Shown in pieces: positions 52,115 through 61,975 of a stretch of DNA of 64,000 nucleotides (the stretch's first letter is position 1; every line of letters begins with the position of its first letter). The stretch covers positions 62,001 through 126,000 of the forward strand of contig NZ_AFWT01000009.1 of NCBI RefSeq assembly GCF_000224065.1. Reading direction: 5' to 3'. The position numbers and the translations under genes are program-made. A model generated the notes under the pieces. That model did no database searches, was not told where the DNA came from, and saw only the letters and a list, made by a program, of their open reading frames with translations. The stretch is from Thiorhodococcus drewsii AZ1. GTDB lineage: Bacteria; Pseudomonadota; Gammaproteobacteria; Chromatiales; Chromatiaceae.

Positions 52115-53647
52115 TCAGGCCGTCAGCGGGACGGCCACGAACAAGGCCCGTCCACCGCGCTCGACCCGCATGATCACGGCCTTCTGCTTCTCGGCGCTCG
52201 CCTTACGCACCGCCGCCTGAACCTGCGCGGGCGAACTGACCGGATCCGCCCCCACCATCGAAATCAGGCTGCCGGGCTCGATGCCGGCCTCAGCGGCCGG
52301 ACTACCGGGCTCGACCCTGGCGACCAAGACCCCGGAGCTCCCGTCGTCCAACCCGCGACGCATCCGGAGCTCGGGCGTCAAGGGCGCCAGATAGAGCCCC
52401 AGATGCGGATTCTCGCCCAACTGATCATCGGACTGGGACGCCGAGGCGACACGGCCATTGTCGGGCATGGATCCGACCTTGACGTCGATGCGAAGCGGCT
52501 TACCGTCACGCATGACATCCAATTCCATCCGGCTGCCCGACTTGAGGTCGGCCACCAATCTCGGGAGATCCTTGTAATTCTCGATCCGCTGACCGTCGGC
52601 ACTCAGAATGACGTCGCCCGCCCGCAGATCGGTCACGCTCGCCGGTCCGCCCGGCACCACATCGGCGACCAGCACACCGCGCGCCTCGTCCAAGTCCAGA
52701 CCAGCAGCCAAATCCTCGGTCACCGGCTGAATCTGGATACCCAGCCAACCGCGCTCGACATGACCATTCTCGCGCAGATCCGCGATCACATGACTGACCG
52801 TCTCCGCCGGAATGGCGAACCCGATCCCCACATTGCCACCGGTCGGCGAATAGATGGCGGTATTGACCCCGATCACCCGACCGCTGGTGTCGAACAACGG
52901 ACCACCCGAATTGCCGCGATTGATGGCGGCATCGATCTGCAGATAGTCGTCATAGGGTCCGGAATGGATGTCGCGCCCACGCGCCGAGATGATGCCAGCA
53001 TTCACCGAGCCGCCCAAGCCGAACGGATTGCCAACGGCCAGCACCCAATCACCGACACGCGCCTTGGCCGAATCGCCGAGTTCCACATAAGCGAGCGGAT
53101 GATCCGTGTCGATCTTCAGGAGCGCCAAGTCGGTCTTGTCGTCCCGTCCAACGACCTTGGCCGTATGCGATGAGCCATCGTTGAGCACAACCGTGACCTG
53201 CGTAGCACCATCGATGACATGGTTATTGGTCACGATATAGCCATTCGGGTCCACCAGGAATCCGGAGCCTTGGCCCTGAATACGATGCGGGGCCCCCTGG
53301 ACACGCTCGTCGAAATAGCGGCGGAAGAACTCGGGGAGCGGCATATTCTCGGGCATCCCCGGAAGACCGCGCACCACCACACCCCCAGTCTTCACCTCGG
53401 AGGTCACCTTGACGTTCACCACAGCCGGCGACACACGCTCTGCGACATCGGCGAAGCTGGGCAGCGCCATCGGCTGCCCCGTCGCCGAGTGAAGCGACAC
53501 CGCCGGAGCCTCAGCGCGGACCATCATGGTTCCGCCCACCACCAAGGCCAAGGTCACGGCCGTGGCGATGGCCGTCCGCGCGACACGGCGGGGCGCGACA
53601 GTCTTACCCCTCCGCTTTTCGGGTTCAATCAATCGATTCGAAGTCAT
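52115..53647 (-). CDS. Periplasmic Do-type serine protease/chaperone
   Basis: A 510-residue HtrA/DegP-family protein. ATG 53647 has GAGGAG upstream. It has an N-terminal membrane or signal segment (about 22-46), a trypsin-like domain with His143 (VTNNHVID), Asp173 (DDKTDLALL) and Ser247 (GNSGGP), and two PDZ domains (about 290-380 and 400-500). It degrades or refolds damaged envelope proteins. A CTTAAC-N5-CTTAAC repeat lies upstream, and the two-component genes follow. Confidence 0.93.
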   Translation of the reverse strand: MTSNRLIEPEKRRGKTVAPRRVARTAIATAVTLALVVGGTMMVRAEAPAVSLHSATGQPMALPSFADVAERVSPAVVNVKVTSEVKTGGVVVRGLPGMPENMPLPEFFRRYFDERVQGAPHRIQGQGSGFLVDPNGYIVTNNHVIDGATQVTVVLNDGSSHTAKVVGRDDKTDLALLKIDTDHPLAYVELGDSAKARVGDWVLAVGNPFGLGGSVNAGIISARGRDIHSGPYDDYLQIDAAINRGNSGGPLFDTSGRVIGVNTAIYSPTGGNVGIGFAIPAETVSHVIADLRENGHVERGWLGIQIQPVTEDLAAGLDLDEARGVLVADVVPGGPASVTDLRAGDVILSADGQRIENYKDLPRLVADLKSGSRMELDVMRDGKPLRIDVKVGSMPDNGRVASASQSDDQLGENPHLGLYLAPLTPELRMRRGLDDGSSGVLVARVEPGSPAAEAGIEPGSLISMVGADPVSSPAQVQAAVRKASAEKQKAVIMRVERGGRALFVAVPLTA

Positions 53648-53729
53648 GCTCGCGCTCCTCGTGAAATCAGTTGAATTGGACTGGATGTCCGATCGGACAA
53701 CACAACCCAAGACGTCCACATCAGGGAGC

Positions 53730-53774
53730 AGTATCCTGGCAACCGCATGTCGGCCAACTTAACGGATCCTTAAC
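53730..53774 (-). promoter_or_regulatory. Putative PmrA/QseB-type response-regulator box and htrA promoter
   Basis: The direct repeat CTTAAC-N5-CTTAAC (53758-53763 and 53769-53774, 11-bp period) matches the box bound by PmrA/QseB-type regulators. A degenerate third copy follows near 53780. On the minus strand GATACT (53730-53735) lies 22 bases downstream of the box, a suitable -10 for an activator replacing the -35. The region also contains a 7-bp inverted repeat (53760-53766 with 53777-53783). Confidence 0.5.
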
Positions 53775-53887
53775 TTTCCGTTAGGGAGACCTCGCTCAGG
53801 GTACGGGAACCCCCGCCCCAAGCCGTTTATTCAAGAGTGGATGCGAAAAAGACGATCACGAGCGACCAACCAACACAGGGTCCAACC

Positions 53888-54220
53888 ATGCATGCACGAC
53901 ACCCCCGCACCACCTCCTTCCATGTGATCGCGGGCATCCTGTTGGCAATCGCCCCAACCCTGAGCGGATGTCAGTCGGACGCTTCACGCAAGGAGGGGCA
54001 GACTTGCAACCTAGTCCCCGGAATGACCACAGAGCAACTGGCGGAATGCGGCTGCTTTCCCATCAAGGCAGGCGGGGGTTATTCGGTCGGACTGAGCCAG
54101 AAGGATCTCGACCAGCCCGTCCAGCAGATCAGTGTCGTCAACTATCTCTGCCCATCCAAGACCGCCGGCTTCACCAAGATCGTCGAAGTCAATGGCATCG
54201 CCAAGGAAGTCTTCCGCTGA
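53888..54220 (+). CDS. Small lipoprotein of unknown function
   Basis: A 110-residue product. ATG 53888 gives a clean lipoprotein signal (HARHPRTTSFHVIAGILLAIAP, lipobox LSGC) with Cys at about 28. The mature part has LVPGMTTEQLAECGCF, reminiscent of the small BamE-like SmpA/OmlA fold (PGM-T), but I do not see the full family pattern. The longer ORF from 53837 has no ribosome site. It is divergent from htrA and shares the region holding the response-regulator box. Confidence 0.65.
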   Translation: MHARHPRTTSFHVIAGILLAIAPTLSGCQSDASRKEGQTCNLVPGMTTEQLAECGCFPIKAGGGYSVGLSQKDLDQPVQQISVVNYLCPSKTAGFTKIVEVNGIAKEVFR

Positions 54221-54787
54221 ACGCCCCAGATGCCGGAACGCATTCGCCGCAAGCCGAGATGTCCCGACGCTGTATAATAAGAAGTCTTGTCGCCGCACTC
54301 GACGCGGCCCCGAGCCTTGGTCTTTTTGACACGACCGATTAGACTGCGGTCCATTTGAAATCGCGCGGCACACTGCTAGCCAAACGCTTTCGCTGGATCC
54401 AGCGTGATCCGCAAGGGGCAGCATCAAGAGAAAAGGTGGATCGGCTGCCATTCGCACTGCGGATCGCCGCATCCTCAGGTCAGTGGCCAATCGCCCACGA
54501 AGCACCTCGGATCACGAACGCGCCCCTCAATGAAAAGAGACGCTATCCGGGTACGCGCTTGACGCACTACCCGGATGGAACCCGAATCCTCACCGATACC
54601 GGCCCCCTTTCCGGTCGACCCTGCGAGTGCGTTCAGCCAACGCATGGCGGCAACACCCGCTGCCATCGGATCTCCATTCGCGACCTGGACGACTGGGCGG
54701 CGTTAGGGCCAGCCGTCCAACCTACCTAATATTGAGCATGGAATATCCGCGATACCGGGCAATCAAGCCGCTTCAGGGCGAAACAGC
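54221..54787. other. Intergenic stretch before the GGDEF-EAL gene
   Basis: A 567-base region. An open frame at 54355-54729 begins with a TTG lacking a ribosome site and resembles no protein family I know. A TATAAT hexamer (54273-54278) is present without a matching -35. Nothing else is supported. Confidence 0.4.
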
Positions 54788-57220
54788 ATGAGAGATATCG
54801 AGCAGACCTCGCCCCCCCTCTTTCTCAGTCTGCGCTGGAAGGCGCTCATCGCCCTGAGCTTCATCCTCGTCGTGGTCAACGCCTCGCTCGCCTTTCTGGC
54901 CAATGCCCAGTCGATTCGACAGTTCGAACTCCAGCAAACCCAGGTCCGCGCGCAGCAAGCCCGGCAACTGCGCGCCATGCTCAATGAACGCACCCAGGAG
55001 ATGTCCAAGCTCGCCAGCATGGTTTCAGCATTGGGTCCCGCAAACGCGGCCAATCTCACTGACAAACTCGCCAAGGCACTCGATGCAAATGGTGCGATGC
55101 TCGATCTGGAATGGGACATCCGCTCGGTCCATTGGATCGAGGCCGACGGCCAGACGCAGCTCTCCTGGCCGCCACGTGGTGCGGCCGAATTGCCGCGCGT
55201 GCTGCTGACCCGACTCGAGCACTCACCCGAGAGCACCTTCTCACTAGTCTCCTGCGAATTCGGCTGCGGTCAGTATCTGGTGGCGCCAGAACTCTGGGAG
55301 GGGCGCTTCGCCGGATCGCTGGTGCTGGAACGCTCACTTTCCGACGCCTTGCTGGCATTCAACGCCTTGACCGGCGCCGAGATCGCCATCGACCTGGACC
55401 AGAACGACCGACCAGCCGACCCGACATCACCAGAACAGGAAGCGGAACCGGTACCATCGTATCAGCTCAATTTCCCCGTCATCACCTATCCAGAACGCTC
55501 ATTGCCGATCTTGCGGACCGCCTGGCCATCCCTGAGCAAGATGACGCTCACTCCGGCCCTGATCGAGATGGATGACCGGGAGTGGTTCGAGATCTACCGC
55601 ATCAAAGGTCTGTCCGAGGGCGTCAGTGCCTATGTCATCAACGACGTCACGACTCAACAGGAGAGCATCCAAGATGCCTGGCACGACAGCCTGCTGATCG
55701 CGATCTTCGGACTGCTGCTGTCCGAGTCGCTCCTTCTGGTGATCATGCAGCCCCCGCTCTATCGACTGCGCGATCTGGCGTCCGCCCTGCCCCTACTCGC
55801 CGAACGGCGCTACGCCGACCTGCGCGCAGCCCTCGCGCCTTTCGTCCATCTGCATCTGCCACGCGACGAGATCGACCTCATGGTCGAAACGGTCGAACAT
55901 CTGACCGACCGCATGGAATTGCTACAACAGGATCGGGAACAGGCGGAAGAGCAGCTCATCTGGCTCGCCGACCACGACCCGCTCACACGCCAGATGAACC
56001 GACACCGATTCAAGGAGGATTTCGCACGCGTGGTCGACCAAGCCATGCGCTTTGGTCACAGCGGCGCACTGCTATACCTCGACCTCGACGAGTTCAAGGA
56101 CGTCAATGATCTCAGCGGACATCAGGTGGGCGACACCCTGCTCAAACGTGTCGCCGAACAGCTGAGCGGCATCGCCCAATCGAGCGACCTGCTGGCGCGT
56201 CTCGGTGGCGACGAGTTTGCCCTGGTACTGCCCGAGGCCAGCCCCGACGAGGCGATCGCCTGCGCCGAAACGGCACAGAAGGTCATCCGTGGCATCAACC
56301 TGCGAGAACAGGGCCGTCAGCACCGCATCTCGGCCAGCATCGGCATCGTGACCTTTCCGGAGCACGGACAGGACATCCCAGAACTCATGGCGAACGCCGA
56401 CCTGGCCATGTATCAGGCCAAGGATCGCGGGCGCGGGCGCTGGCACCTTTTCTCACCGCTGGACCCGGGCCGCAAGCAGCTCAACGACCGCATCCTCTGG
56501 AAGGAGGAGATCGCCGAGGCCCTCCGCCAAGACCGGTTCGAACTCCATTTCCAGCCGATCATCGATCTGGCCACGGGCGCGCCCTGCCACATGGAGGCAT
56601 TGCTGCGCATGCGCGACCGGGAGGGCGGCATGGTGTTCCCGGATCGTTTCATTCCCATCGCCGAGAAGACCGGCCTGATCCAGATCATCGATCACTGGGT
56701 TCTGAGCCAGGTGATCGAGGTCTTGGCCCGCTATCCAAGTCTTCGGATTGCGGTCAATCTATCCGGGAACGCCATGGTCGATCCAACGATTCTCAAGGAG
56801 CTTGAGCGACTGATCCAACTGCACGCCATCGACCCGGAACGCCTCTCGTTCGAGATCACCGAGTCGGTCGCGATCGACAGTCTCACCGACGCCACACGAC
56901 TCATGAAGAGCATCCAGGAGCTCGGTTGCCGCTTCGCCCTAGATGATTTCGGCAGCGGTTATGCCTCCTACGCCTATCTGCGCCAGCTTCCAGTCGACTA
57001 CATCAAGATCGACGGCGCCTTCATCCGCGACCTCCCCAACAATCGCGAGGACCGCATCTTCGTCAAGGCCATCACCGACATGGCGCACGGCATGGGCAAG
57101 CGTGTCATCGCTGAGTTTGTGGAAAACGCGGAGATACTCGACGTACTGGAGAACATCGGCGTGGACTGTGCTCAGGGCTACTTTTTCGCCCGTCCCGCGC
57201 CACTTCAGGATCTGGGATGA
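54788..57220 (+). CDS. Membrane GGDEF-EAL cyclic-di-GMP signalling protein
   Basis: An 810-residue protein: TM1 about 17-40, a periplasmic sensor (about 41-299) of CHASE4-like size, TM2 about 301-320, a HAMP-like linker, GGDEF and EAL. GGDEF is intact at 473-477, but the inhibitory-site Arg is replaced (QSSD at 464-467), so product inhibition may be lost. EAL at 603-605 and the DDFGSGYASY loop are intact, so phosphodiesterase activity is possible. The C-terminus overlaps the glcF 3' end by 16 bases on the other strand. Confidence 0.92.
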   Translation: MRDIEQTSPPLFLSLRWKALIALSFILVVVNASLAFLANAQSIRQFELQQTQVRAQQARQLRAMLNERTQEMSKLASMVSALGPANAANLTDKLAKALDANGAMLDLEWDIRSVHWIEADGQTQLSWPPRGAAELPRVLLTRLEHSPESTFSLVSCEFGCGQYLVAPELWEGRFAGSLVLERSLSDALLAFNALTGAEIAIDLDQNDRPADPTSPEQEAEPVPSYQLNFPVITYPERSLPILRTAWPSLSKMTLTPALIEMDDREWFEIYRIKGLSEGVSAYVINDVTTQQESIQDAWHDSLLIAIFGLLLSESLLLVIMQPPLYRLRDLASALPLLAERRYADLRAALAPFVHLHLPRDEIDLMVETVEHLTDRMELLQQDREQAEEQLIWLADHDPLTRQMNRHRFKEDFARVVDQAMRFGHSGALLYLDLDEFKDVNDLSGHQVGDTLLKRVAEQLSGIAQSSDLLARLGGDEFALVLPEASPDEAIACAETAQKVIRGINLREQGRQHRISASIGIVTFPEHGQDIPELMANADLAMYQAKDRGRGRWHLFSPLDPGRKQLNDRILWKEEIAEALRQDRFELHFQPIIDLATGAPCHMEALLRMRDREGGMVFPDRFIPIAEKTGLIQIIDHWVLSQVIEVLARYPSLRIAVNLSGNAMVDPTILKELERLIQLHAIDPERLSFEITESVAIDSLTDATRLMKSIQELGCRFALDDFGSGYASYAYLRQLPVDYIKIDGAFIRDLPNNREDRIFVKAITDMAHGMGKRVIAEFVENAEILDVLENIGVDCAQGYFFARPAPLQDLG

Positions 57221-58446
57221 TCGGGATCCGCACGGTTCGGATCCAGCAGCTCCAGCCAATGCACCACCGGGATCTCCGTCCCGGCATCGAGGTGCAGCTG
57301 ACAGCCGATGTTGGCTGTGGCGATCACCTCCGGCGACCCGCTGGCCAGGGCCGACAGCTTATCGTCGCGCAACCGCAGTGACAGCTCGGGCTGGGTGATC
57401 GAATAGGTTCCGGCCGAACCACAGCAGAGATGGGCATCCGCAATCTGGGTCGGTACGAATCCGCAGCGGACCAGAATCGACTCGACGACCGAGCGGATAC
57501 GCTGACCATGCTGCAGACTGCAGGGGGCATGAAAGGCCACCCGGCGACCGCCACCGGACACGCCGAGCGACGATAGATCCTCGACTCCGGCCAACAGCTC
57601 GGCCGGATCGCGGGCCAGCTCGGACACCTGGGCCGCCTTGACCGCGTAGTCCGGATCGTTGGCCAGAAGCTCGCCATACTCCTTCACCATGGCGCCGCAG
57701 GCACTGGCATTCACCAGAACCGCCTCGCACCCGGACTCAATCTCTGGCCACCAGGCATCGATATTGCGCTTCATGGCGTGAATCGCGTCCTCGCGGGCGT
57801 CCAAATGATGGGCCACAGCCCCGCAGCACCCGGATCCGGCCGGCTCGACGAGATCGATCCCGAGCCGATCCAGGATACGCGCGGCTGCAGCATTGGTCGC
57901 TGGAGTCGCAGCCGCCTGCACGCAGCCACCGAGGACCAGCACCCGTCGCCGACCGTGTGGACGCGGCCAATGACCGACCGACTGCGACCGTGGAACCTTG
58001 GCCCTCAAGGCGGATGGCAGCAGTGGCGACAGCAACCGCGCAAGACCAATCAAGGCACGGGCACGACCGGCATGCGACAGGACGAAGACGAGCCCGCGCC
58101 TCAGCCAGCGCTCGACCAGCGGTCGACGAACCCGTTCATCGACGAGATGTCGCCCGATATCCAGCAGGCGCGCATAGCGCACGCCCGAGGGGCAGGTGGT
58201 CTCGCAGGAGCGGCAGGTCAGGCAGCGGTCCAGATGGAGCTGGGTCACCCGCGTCGGGGTCTCGCCCTCTAGAACCGACTTGATCTGATAGATGCGACCG
58301 CGCGGTCCATCCAACTCGTCGCCGAGAAGCTGATAGGTCGGACAGGTCGCCGTGCAGAAACCGCAATGGACGCAGTTGCGCAGAATGGCGTCGGCCTCGC
58401 GACCATCGGCCGTGTCGAGGAGTTCAGGCAGGATCTCGGTTTGCAT
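57205..58446 (-). CDS. glcF: Glycolate oxidase iron-sulfur subunit
   Basis: A 413-residue subunit with two 4Fe-4S clusters (CVHCGFCTATCP near residue 25 and CLTCRSCETTCP near residue 75) and two CCG-type motifs (GSGCCGA, HLCCGSAGTY) for a further cluster or haem-like site. It passes electrons from glycolate oxidation to the quinone pool. It follows glcE by 8 bases. No glcD gene is adjacent. Confidence 0.93.
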   Translation of the reverse strand: MQTEILPELLDTADGREADAILRNCVHCGFCTATCPTYQLLGDELDGPRGRIYQIKSVLEGETPTRVTQLHLDRCLTCRSCETTCPSGVRYARLLDIGRHLVDERVRRPLVERWLRRGLVFVLSHAGRARALIGLARLLSPLLPSALRAKVPRSQSVGHWPRPHGRRRVLVLGGCVQAAATPATNAAAARILDRLGIDLVEPAGSGCCGAVAHHLDAREDAIHAMKRNIDAWWPEIESGCEAVLVNASACGAMVKEYGELLANDPDYAVKAAQVSELARDPAELLAGVEDLSSLGVSGGGRRVAFHAPCSLQHGQRIRSVVESILVRCGFVPTQIADAHLCCGSAGTYSITQPELSLRLRDDKLSALASGSPEVIATANIGCQLHLDAGTEIPVVHWLELLDPNRADPDHPRS

Positions 58447-58454
58447 GGGCCGCC

Positions 58455-59552
58455 CTAAAACTCGGCGTAGAGCCGGCCGGGATTGAGGATACCCAGTGGG
58501 TCGAATGCCAGCTTGACGCGCCGATGGAGTCGCATGACAGTCTCCGGCAAGGGATGGAAGACGTCTCCGGAGCGATCACCGCCACGAAACAGGGTCGCGT
58601 GACCGCCGACGGCCGTGACCTGACGGCGGATCTCATCGGCCGACCGATCGCTACGCAGCCAGCGCTGACATCCGCTCCATTCGATCAGCTGATCGCCCGC
58701 GAGCGACAACGGCCCCACGGCCGAGGGCAGAGACAGCCGCCACAGCGGCCCCTCGCCGGCAAAGAAGAAATGGGCCTGATCACGGATCTGGTCGCGCCAG
58801 AGGGTCTCGGCGGCCGCATCGTCCAGAGGCTCACCACCGATCGACTCGGCCGCCGAACTCACGCCCAGCCGTGCACCCGAGAGACGCACCCAAAGCCGTC
58901 CGCCGTACCAAACGGTCGCGCTGATGGGCAATGGCTTGGCGGCCCAGTCAGTCATGCGCTCCAGCGCCTCCTCCACCCCGAGCTCCAACATCCGGGTGTG
59001 GGTGACGGCGGGACACGGCATCACCTTGACGCTAATGTCGAGCAGAATCCCCAGCGTTCCCATGGCACCGGCCATCAGCCGCGAGATATCGTAACCGGCG
59101 ACGTTCTTCATGACCTCGCCACCAAACCTCAGCACCTCGCCGCGCCCAGTCAGGGCCCGCACGCCCAGCACCAGATCGCGCGGCGCACCGGCATGGGGTC
59201 GAGCCGGACCGCCGAGCCCGCTGGCGATCGCTCCACCCAGAGTCGCGACCGCCGCGCTCGCGCCAACGCGAAAACGGGGCGGCTCGAACGGCAGCCCCTG
59301 GCCATGCTCGGCCAGGATCTGCTCGATCTCATCGAGCGCGGTCCCGGCACGCGCGGTCAACACCAATTCCTTCGGCTCATAATTGAGGAGCCCCACGTGA
59401 TCGGACAGATCGAGGGGCTCGCCTCGGGGAGTCCGACCGTAGAAGGATTTGCTACCACCGCCCACGATGGACAACGGGGCGCCATCCGCTGCGGCGGCCC
59501 GCACGCGCTCTCGAATCTCGGTTGTCGAATCCCTACTCAACGCCTCCTCCAC
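58455..59552 (-). CDS. glcE: Glycolate oxidase FAD-binding subunit
   Basis: A 365-residue PCMH-type FAD-binding protein: SIVGGGSKSFYGR at the N-terminus, GGAIASGLGGPARPHAGAPRDLVLG, and the C-terminal KLAFDPLGILNPGRLY. With GlcF and GlcD it oxidises glycolate (a photorespiratory product of RubisCO) to glyoxylate. GlcD is not encoded nearby. It lies 126 bases downstream of ruvA. Confidence 0.93.
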   Translation of the reverse strand: MEEALSRDSTTEIRERVRAAAADGAPLSIVGGGSKSFYGRTPRGEPLDLSDHVGLLNYEPKELVLTARAGTALDEIEQILAEHGQGLPFEPPRFRVGASAAVATLGGAIASGLGGPARPHAGAPRDLVLGVRALTGRGEVLRFGGEVMKNVAGYDISRLMAGAMGTLGILLDISVKVMPCPAVTHTRMLELGVEEALERMTDWAAKPLPISATVWYGGRLWVRLSGARLGVSSAAESIGGEPLDDAAAETLWRDQIRDQAHFFFAGEGPLWRLSLPSAVGPLSLAGDQLIEWSGCQRWLRSDRSADEIRRQVTAVGGHATLFRGGDRSGDVFHPLPETVMRLHRRVKLAFDPLGILNPGRLYAEF

Positions 59553-59678
59553 TCGTACGATGACATGCGGTCGTCACGGCAAGGTGGAGGCTGCGATCGA
59601 TTCGGACAAGTCGGCGATCCGGCACTCGACCTCACAGCCCGACGCGAAGCGCCGCCGGAAGAGCCGATGGCCCCGCCT

Positions 59679-60287
59679 TCAGGACGCGCTGACGGCGCGC
59701 AATGCGGCGCGGATGATCTCCTCGGAGGTCTTGGCGCCATCGTCGGCGGCACGGGCCATCCGAGTGGCGTCGGGCGGACGATAGCCAAGCGCGACCAGCG
59801 CGCTGACGGCATCGCCGAGCGCCTGATCCTGTTGACTGACGGGCGCCGAGGATGGCGCAAGAGCGACACCCAGGTCGCCCGACAGTCCGCCGAGCCGGTC
59901 GCGCATCTCGATGATGAGTCGTTCGGCTGTCTTCTTGCCGATACCGGGAATGCGGGTCAGCGCGGTCGCGTCTTCCTGCTCGACGCACTGGGAGAAGCGG
60001 GTCGCGTCCATGCTGGAGAGAATGGCCAATGCCATTCTTGCCCCCACGCCGGTCACCTTGAGCAGCAAACGAAAGAGGGCGCGCTCCTGCTCGCGCAGGA
60101 AGCCGTAGAGGATATGGGCGTCTTCGCGCACGACCAGATGGGTGACCAGCGTCACCGTTTCTCCAACAGCGGGCAGGTCGAAGAAGGTGGACATGGGGGC
60201 CTCGATCTCGTACCCGACCCCACCGACATCCAGCAGCAGCAGCGGCGGCTGCTTGAGAACGAGCTGACCACGCAGACGACCGATCAT
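59679..60287 (-). CDS. ruvA: Holliday junction branch migration protein RuvA
   Basis: A 202-residue DNA-binding subunit: N-terminal OB domain (MIGRLRGQLVLK), two helix-hairpin-helix motifs (LLKVTGVGARMALAIL and LTRIPGIGKKTAERLIIE), and the C-terminal UBA-like domain III that contacts RuvB. It follows ruvC by 3 bases. RuvB, often next, is not in this stretch. Confidence 0.95.
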   Translation of the reverse strand: MIGRLRGQLVLKQPPLLLLDVGGVGYEIEAPMSTFFDLPAVGETVTLVTHLVVREDAHILYGFLREQERALFRLLLKVTGVGARMALAILSSMDATRFSQCVEQEDATALTRIPGIGKKTAERLIIEMRDRLGGLSGDLGVALAPSSAPVSQQDQALGDAVSALVALGYRPPDATRMARAADDGAKTSEEIIRAALRAVSAS

Positions 60288-60290
60288 GAC

Positions 60291-60839
60291 TCAGGGCCTC
60301 CAATCGCGCCAGGAGGCCGCCGCACGCTTGCGCGCCGGGATCCCCATCGAGTGGGCATGACAGAGCGCGATGGCGAGCGCGTCCGCCTCGTCTTCGGCGG
60401 GAAGATAGGACAATGCGAGCAGCACGCGAACCATCTGCTGTACCTGGGATTTCTCGGCCGCGCCGGTGCCCACCACCGCGAGCTTGACCGATTTGGGGCT
60501 GTATTCGTGAACGCCCATGCCGCCCTTGAGTCCGGCGCAGAGCACCGCACCTCGGGCCTGGCCGATCTTGAGTGCGGCGGTGGGATCGCGGGCGAAGATG
60601 AGCTGTTCGACCGCCATCTCGTGCGGTTGGTGCTCGGCGACGATCTCCGCCACCTGATCGAAGATGAGCCCGAGCCGATCGGGCCAGGCATGCTCGCCCA
60701 CTCGGATGCAACCGCTGGCGACGCACACGCTGCGGTGCCCGTCGGTATCGATGACACCGAAGCCGGTCGTCCGCGATCCCGGGTCGATTCCCAGGATGCG
60801 GTGACGCAGCTCGGCGGTCCCGGTCGGTCGATTCAGCAT
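60291..60839 (-). CDS. ruvC: Crossover junction endodeoxyribonuclease RuvC
   Basis: A 182-residue Holliday-junction resolvase. Acidic catalytic residues are visible in ILGIDPGSRTTG (Asp), MAVEQLIF (Glu), and near the C-terminus in DEADALAIALCHAH (Asp pair). Length is normal. It lies between yebC and ruvA, the classic order. Confidence 0.95.
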   Translation of the reverse strand: MLNRPTGTAELRHRILGIDPGSRTTGFGVIDTDGHRSVCVASGCIRVGEHAWPDRLGLIFDQVAEIVAEHQPHEMAVEQLIFARDPTAALKIGQARGAVLCAGLKGGMGVHEYSPKSVKLAVVGTGAAEKSQVQQMVRVLLALSYLPAEDEADALAIALCHAHSMGIPARKRAAASWRDWRP

Positions 60840-60878
60840 CGGCGAGACCGGCAGGACGGGCGCTCGGCTCGACCCGGA

Positions 60879-61628
60879 TCAGACATCCAACGCGGCCATG
60901 ATCTCGTCCGAAATATCGGCGTTATGGTAGACCTCCTGCACGTCGTCCAGGTCCTCCAGCATCTCGACCAGCTTCAGCAGCTTCTCGGCCGTCTCCTGAT
61001 CGAGCTCGGCCTGGGTCGAGGCGTTGTAGGTGATCTCGGCGACCTCGGTGTCGAATCCGGCCTGGGTCAGGGCATCCTTGACTGCGGCGAACTCCTCGGG
61101 CGCGGTGACGACATCGAGCGATCCGTCGTCGTTGACGACCACGTCCTCGGCACCGCCCTCGAGCGCGGCCTCCATCACGGTATCCTCGTCCGTGCCGGGC
61201 TGGAAGCTGATGACGCCCTGCTTGGTGAAGAGATAGCTGACCGATCCGTCCGTCCCCAGATTACCGCCGCGCTTGGTGAAGGCGTGGCGGACCTCGGAAG
61301 CGGTGCGGTTGCGATTGTCGCTCATGCAGTCGACCATGATGGCGACGCCGCCCGGACCATAGCCCTCGTAGCGGATCTCCTCGTAGTTGTCGCCCTCCAT
61401 GCCACCGGCACCGCGCTTGATGGCGCGATCGACCGTGTCGCGCGGCATGTTGGCACCGAAGGCCTTATCCATGGCGAGCCGGAGTCTTGGGTTGGCTGCG
61501 GGATCTCCGCCAGCCTCACGGGCCGCGACCGTGACCTCGCGGATCAACTTGGTCCAGACCTTACCGCGCTGCTTATCCTGCGCGGCCTTGCGATGCTTGA
61601 TATTGGCCCATTTACTGTGACCGGCCAT
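60879..61628 (-). CDS. yebC: YebC/TACO1-family protein
   Basis: A 249-residue protein; ATG 61628 ([23 protein letters not shown]) is the near-invariant family start, with GAGGAG upstream, so the longer ORF is rejected. Members act as transcription regulators or relieve ribosome stalling at proline stretches. It precedes ruvC-ruvA in the same direction. Confidence 0.95.
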   Translation of the reverse strand: MAGHSKWANIKHRKAAQDKQRGKVWTKLIREVTVAAREAGGDPAANPRLRLAMDKAFGANMPRDTVDRAIKRGAGGMEGDNYEEIRYEGYGPGGVAIMVDCMSDNRNRTASEVRHAFTKRGGNLGTDGSVSYLFTKQGVISFQPGTDEDTVMEAALEGGAEDVVVNDDGSLDVVTAPEEFAAVKDALTQAGFDTEVAEITYNASTQAELDQETAEKLLKLVEMLEDLDDVQEVYHNADISDEIMAALDV

Positions 61629-61975
61629 GGGAAGGATCTCCTCGTATGTGATGCTGTCTGGCGCCTCGCGCCGCAAGAGGTTGGCACGCAGCTGGGGGGA
61701 CACTCCGCGATCCGCCCGCCGAGCCCCACGGAGGGACGCGAACGCGGCCGACCGAAAGCCGAGCCAGGCCGGAGACCATGAACCTGCACTGCCAGATGGT
61801 TAGCCGTGCATTCTAGCATCGGCAAGAAGGCCGAGGCGAAACCGACTCGGCGTCTTGATCGCGATGCCGCCGCACCCCGCGCGGAACCCGAATCCGGTCC
61901 ACGAGCCTTGTGGTAACCTCGGCATCCCGAGGCCATGAGCCGGCTTACCGCCGACAGGATCCCGAGAACGCCATC
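61629..61975. other. Divergent region between yebC and the LOG gene
   Basis: A 347-base gap without genes. On the minus strand TAGAAT at 61810-61815 could be the -10 for yebC, but I see no good -35. No other element is supported. Confidence 0.4.

Noticed and set aside
54355-54729. 124-codon frame before the GGDEF-EAL gene
   Set aside because: TTG start without ribosome site, no ATG in frame and no family resemblance.
58524-61781. A 1,085-codon open frame on the plus strand
   Set aside because: It runs antisense to glcE, ruvA, ruvC and yebC, all of which have strong family signatures. High G+C content makes such long open frames common.
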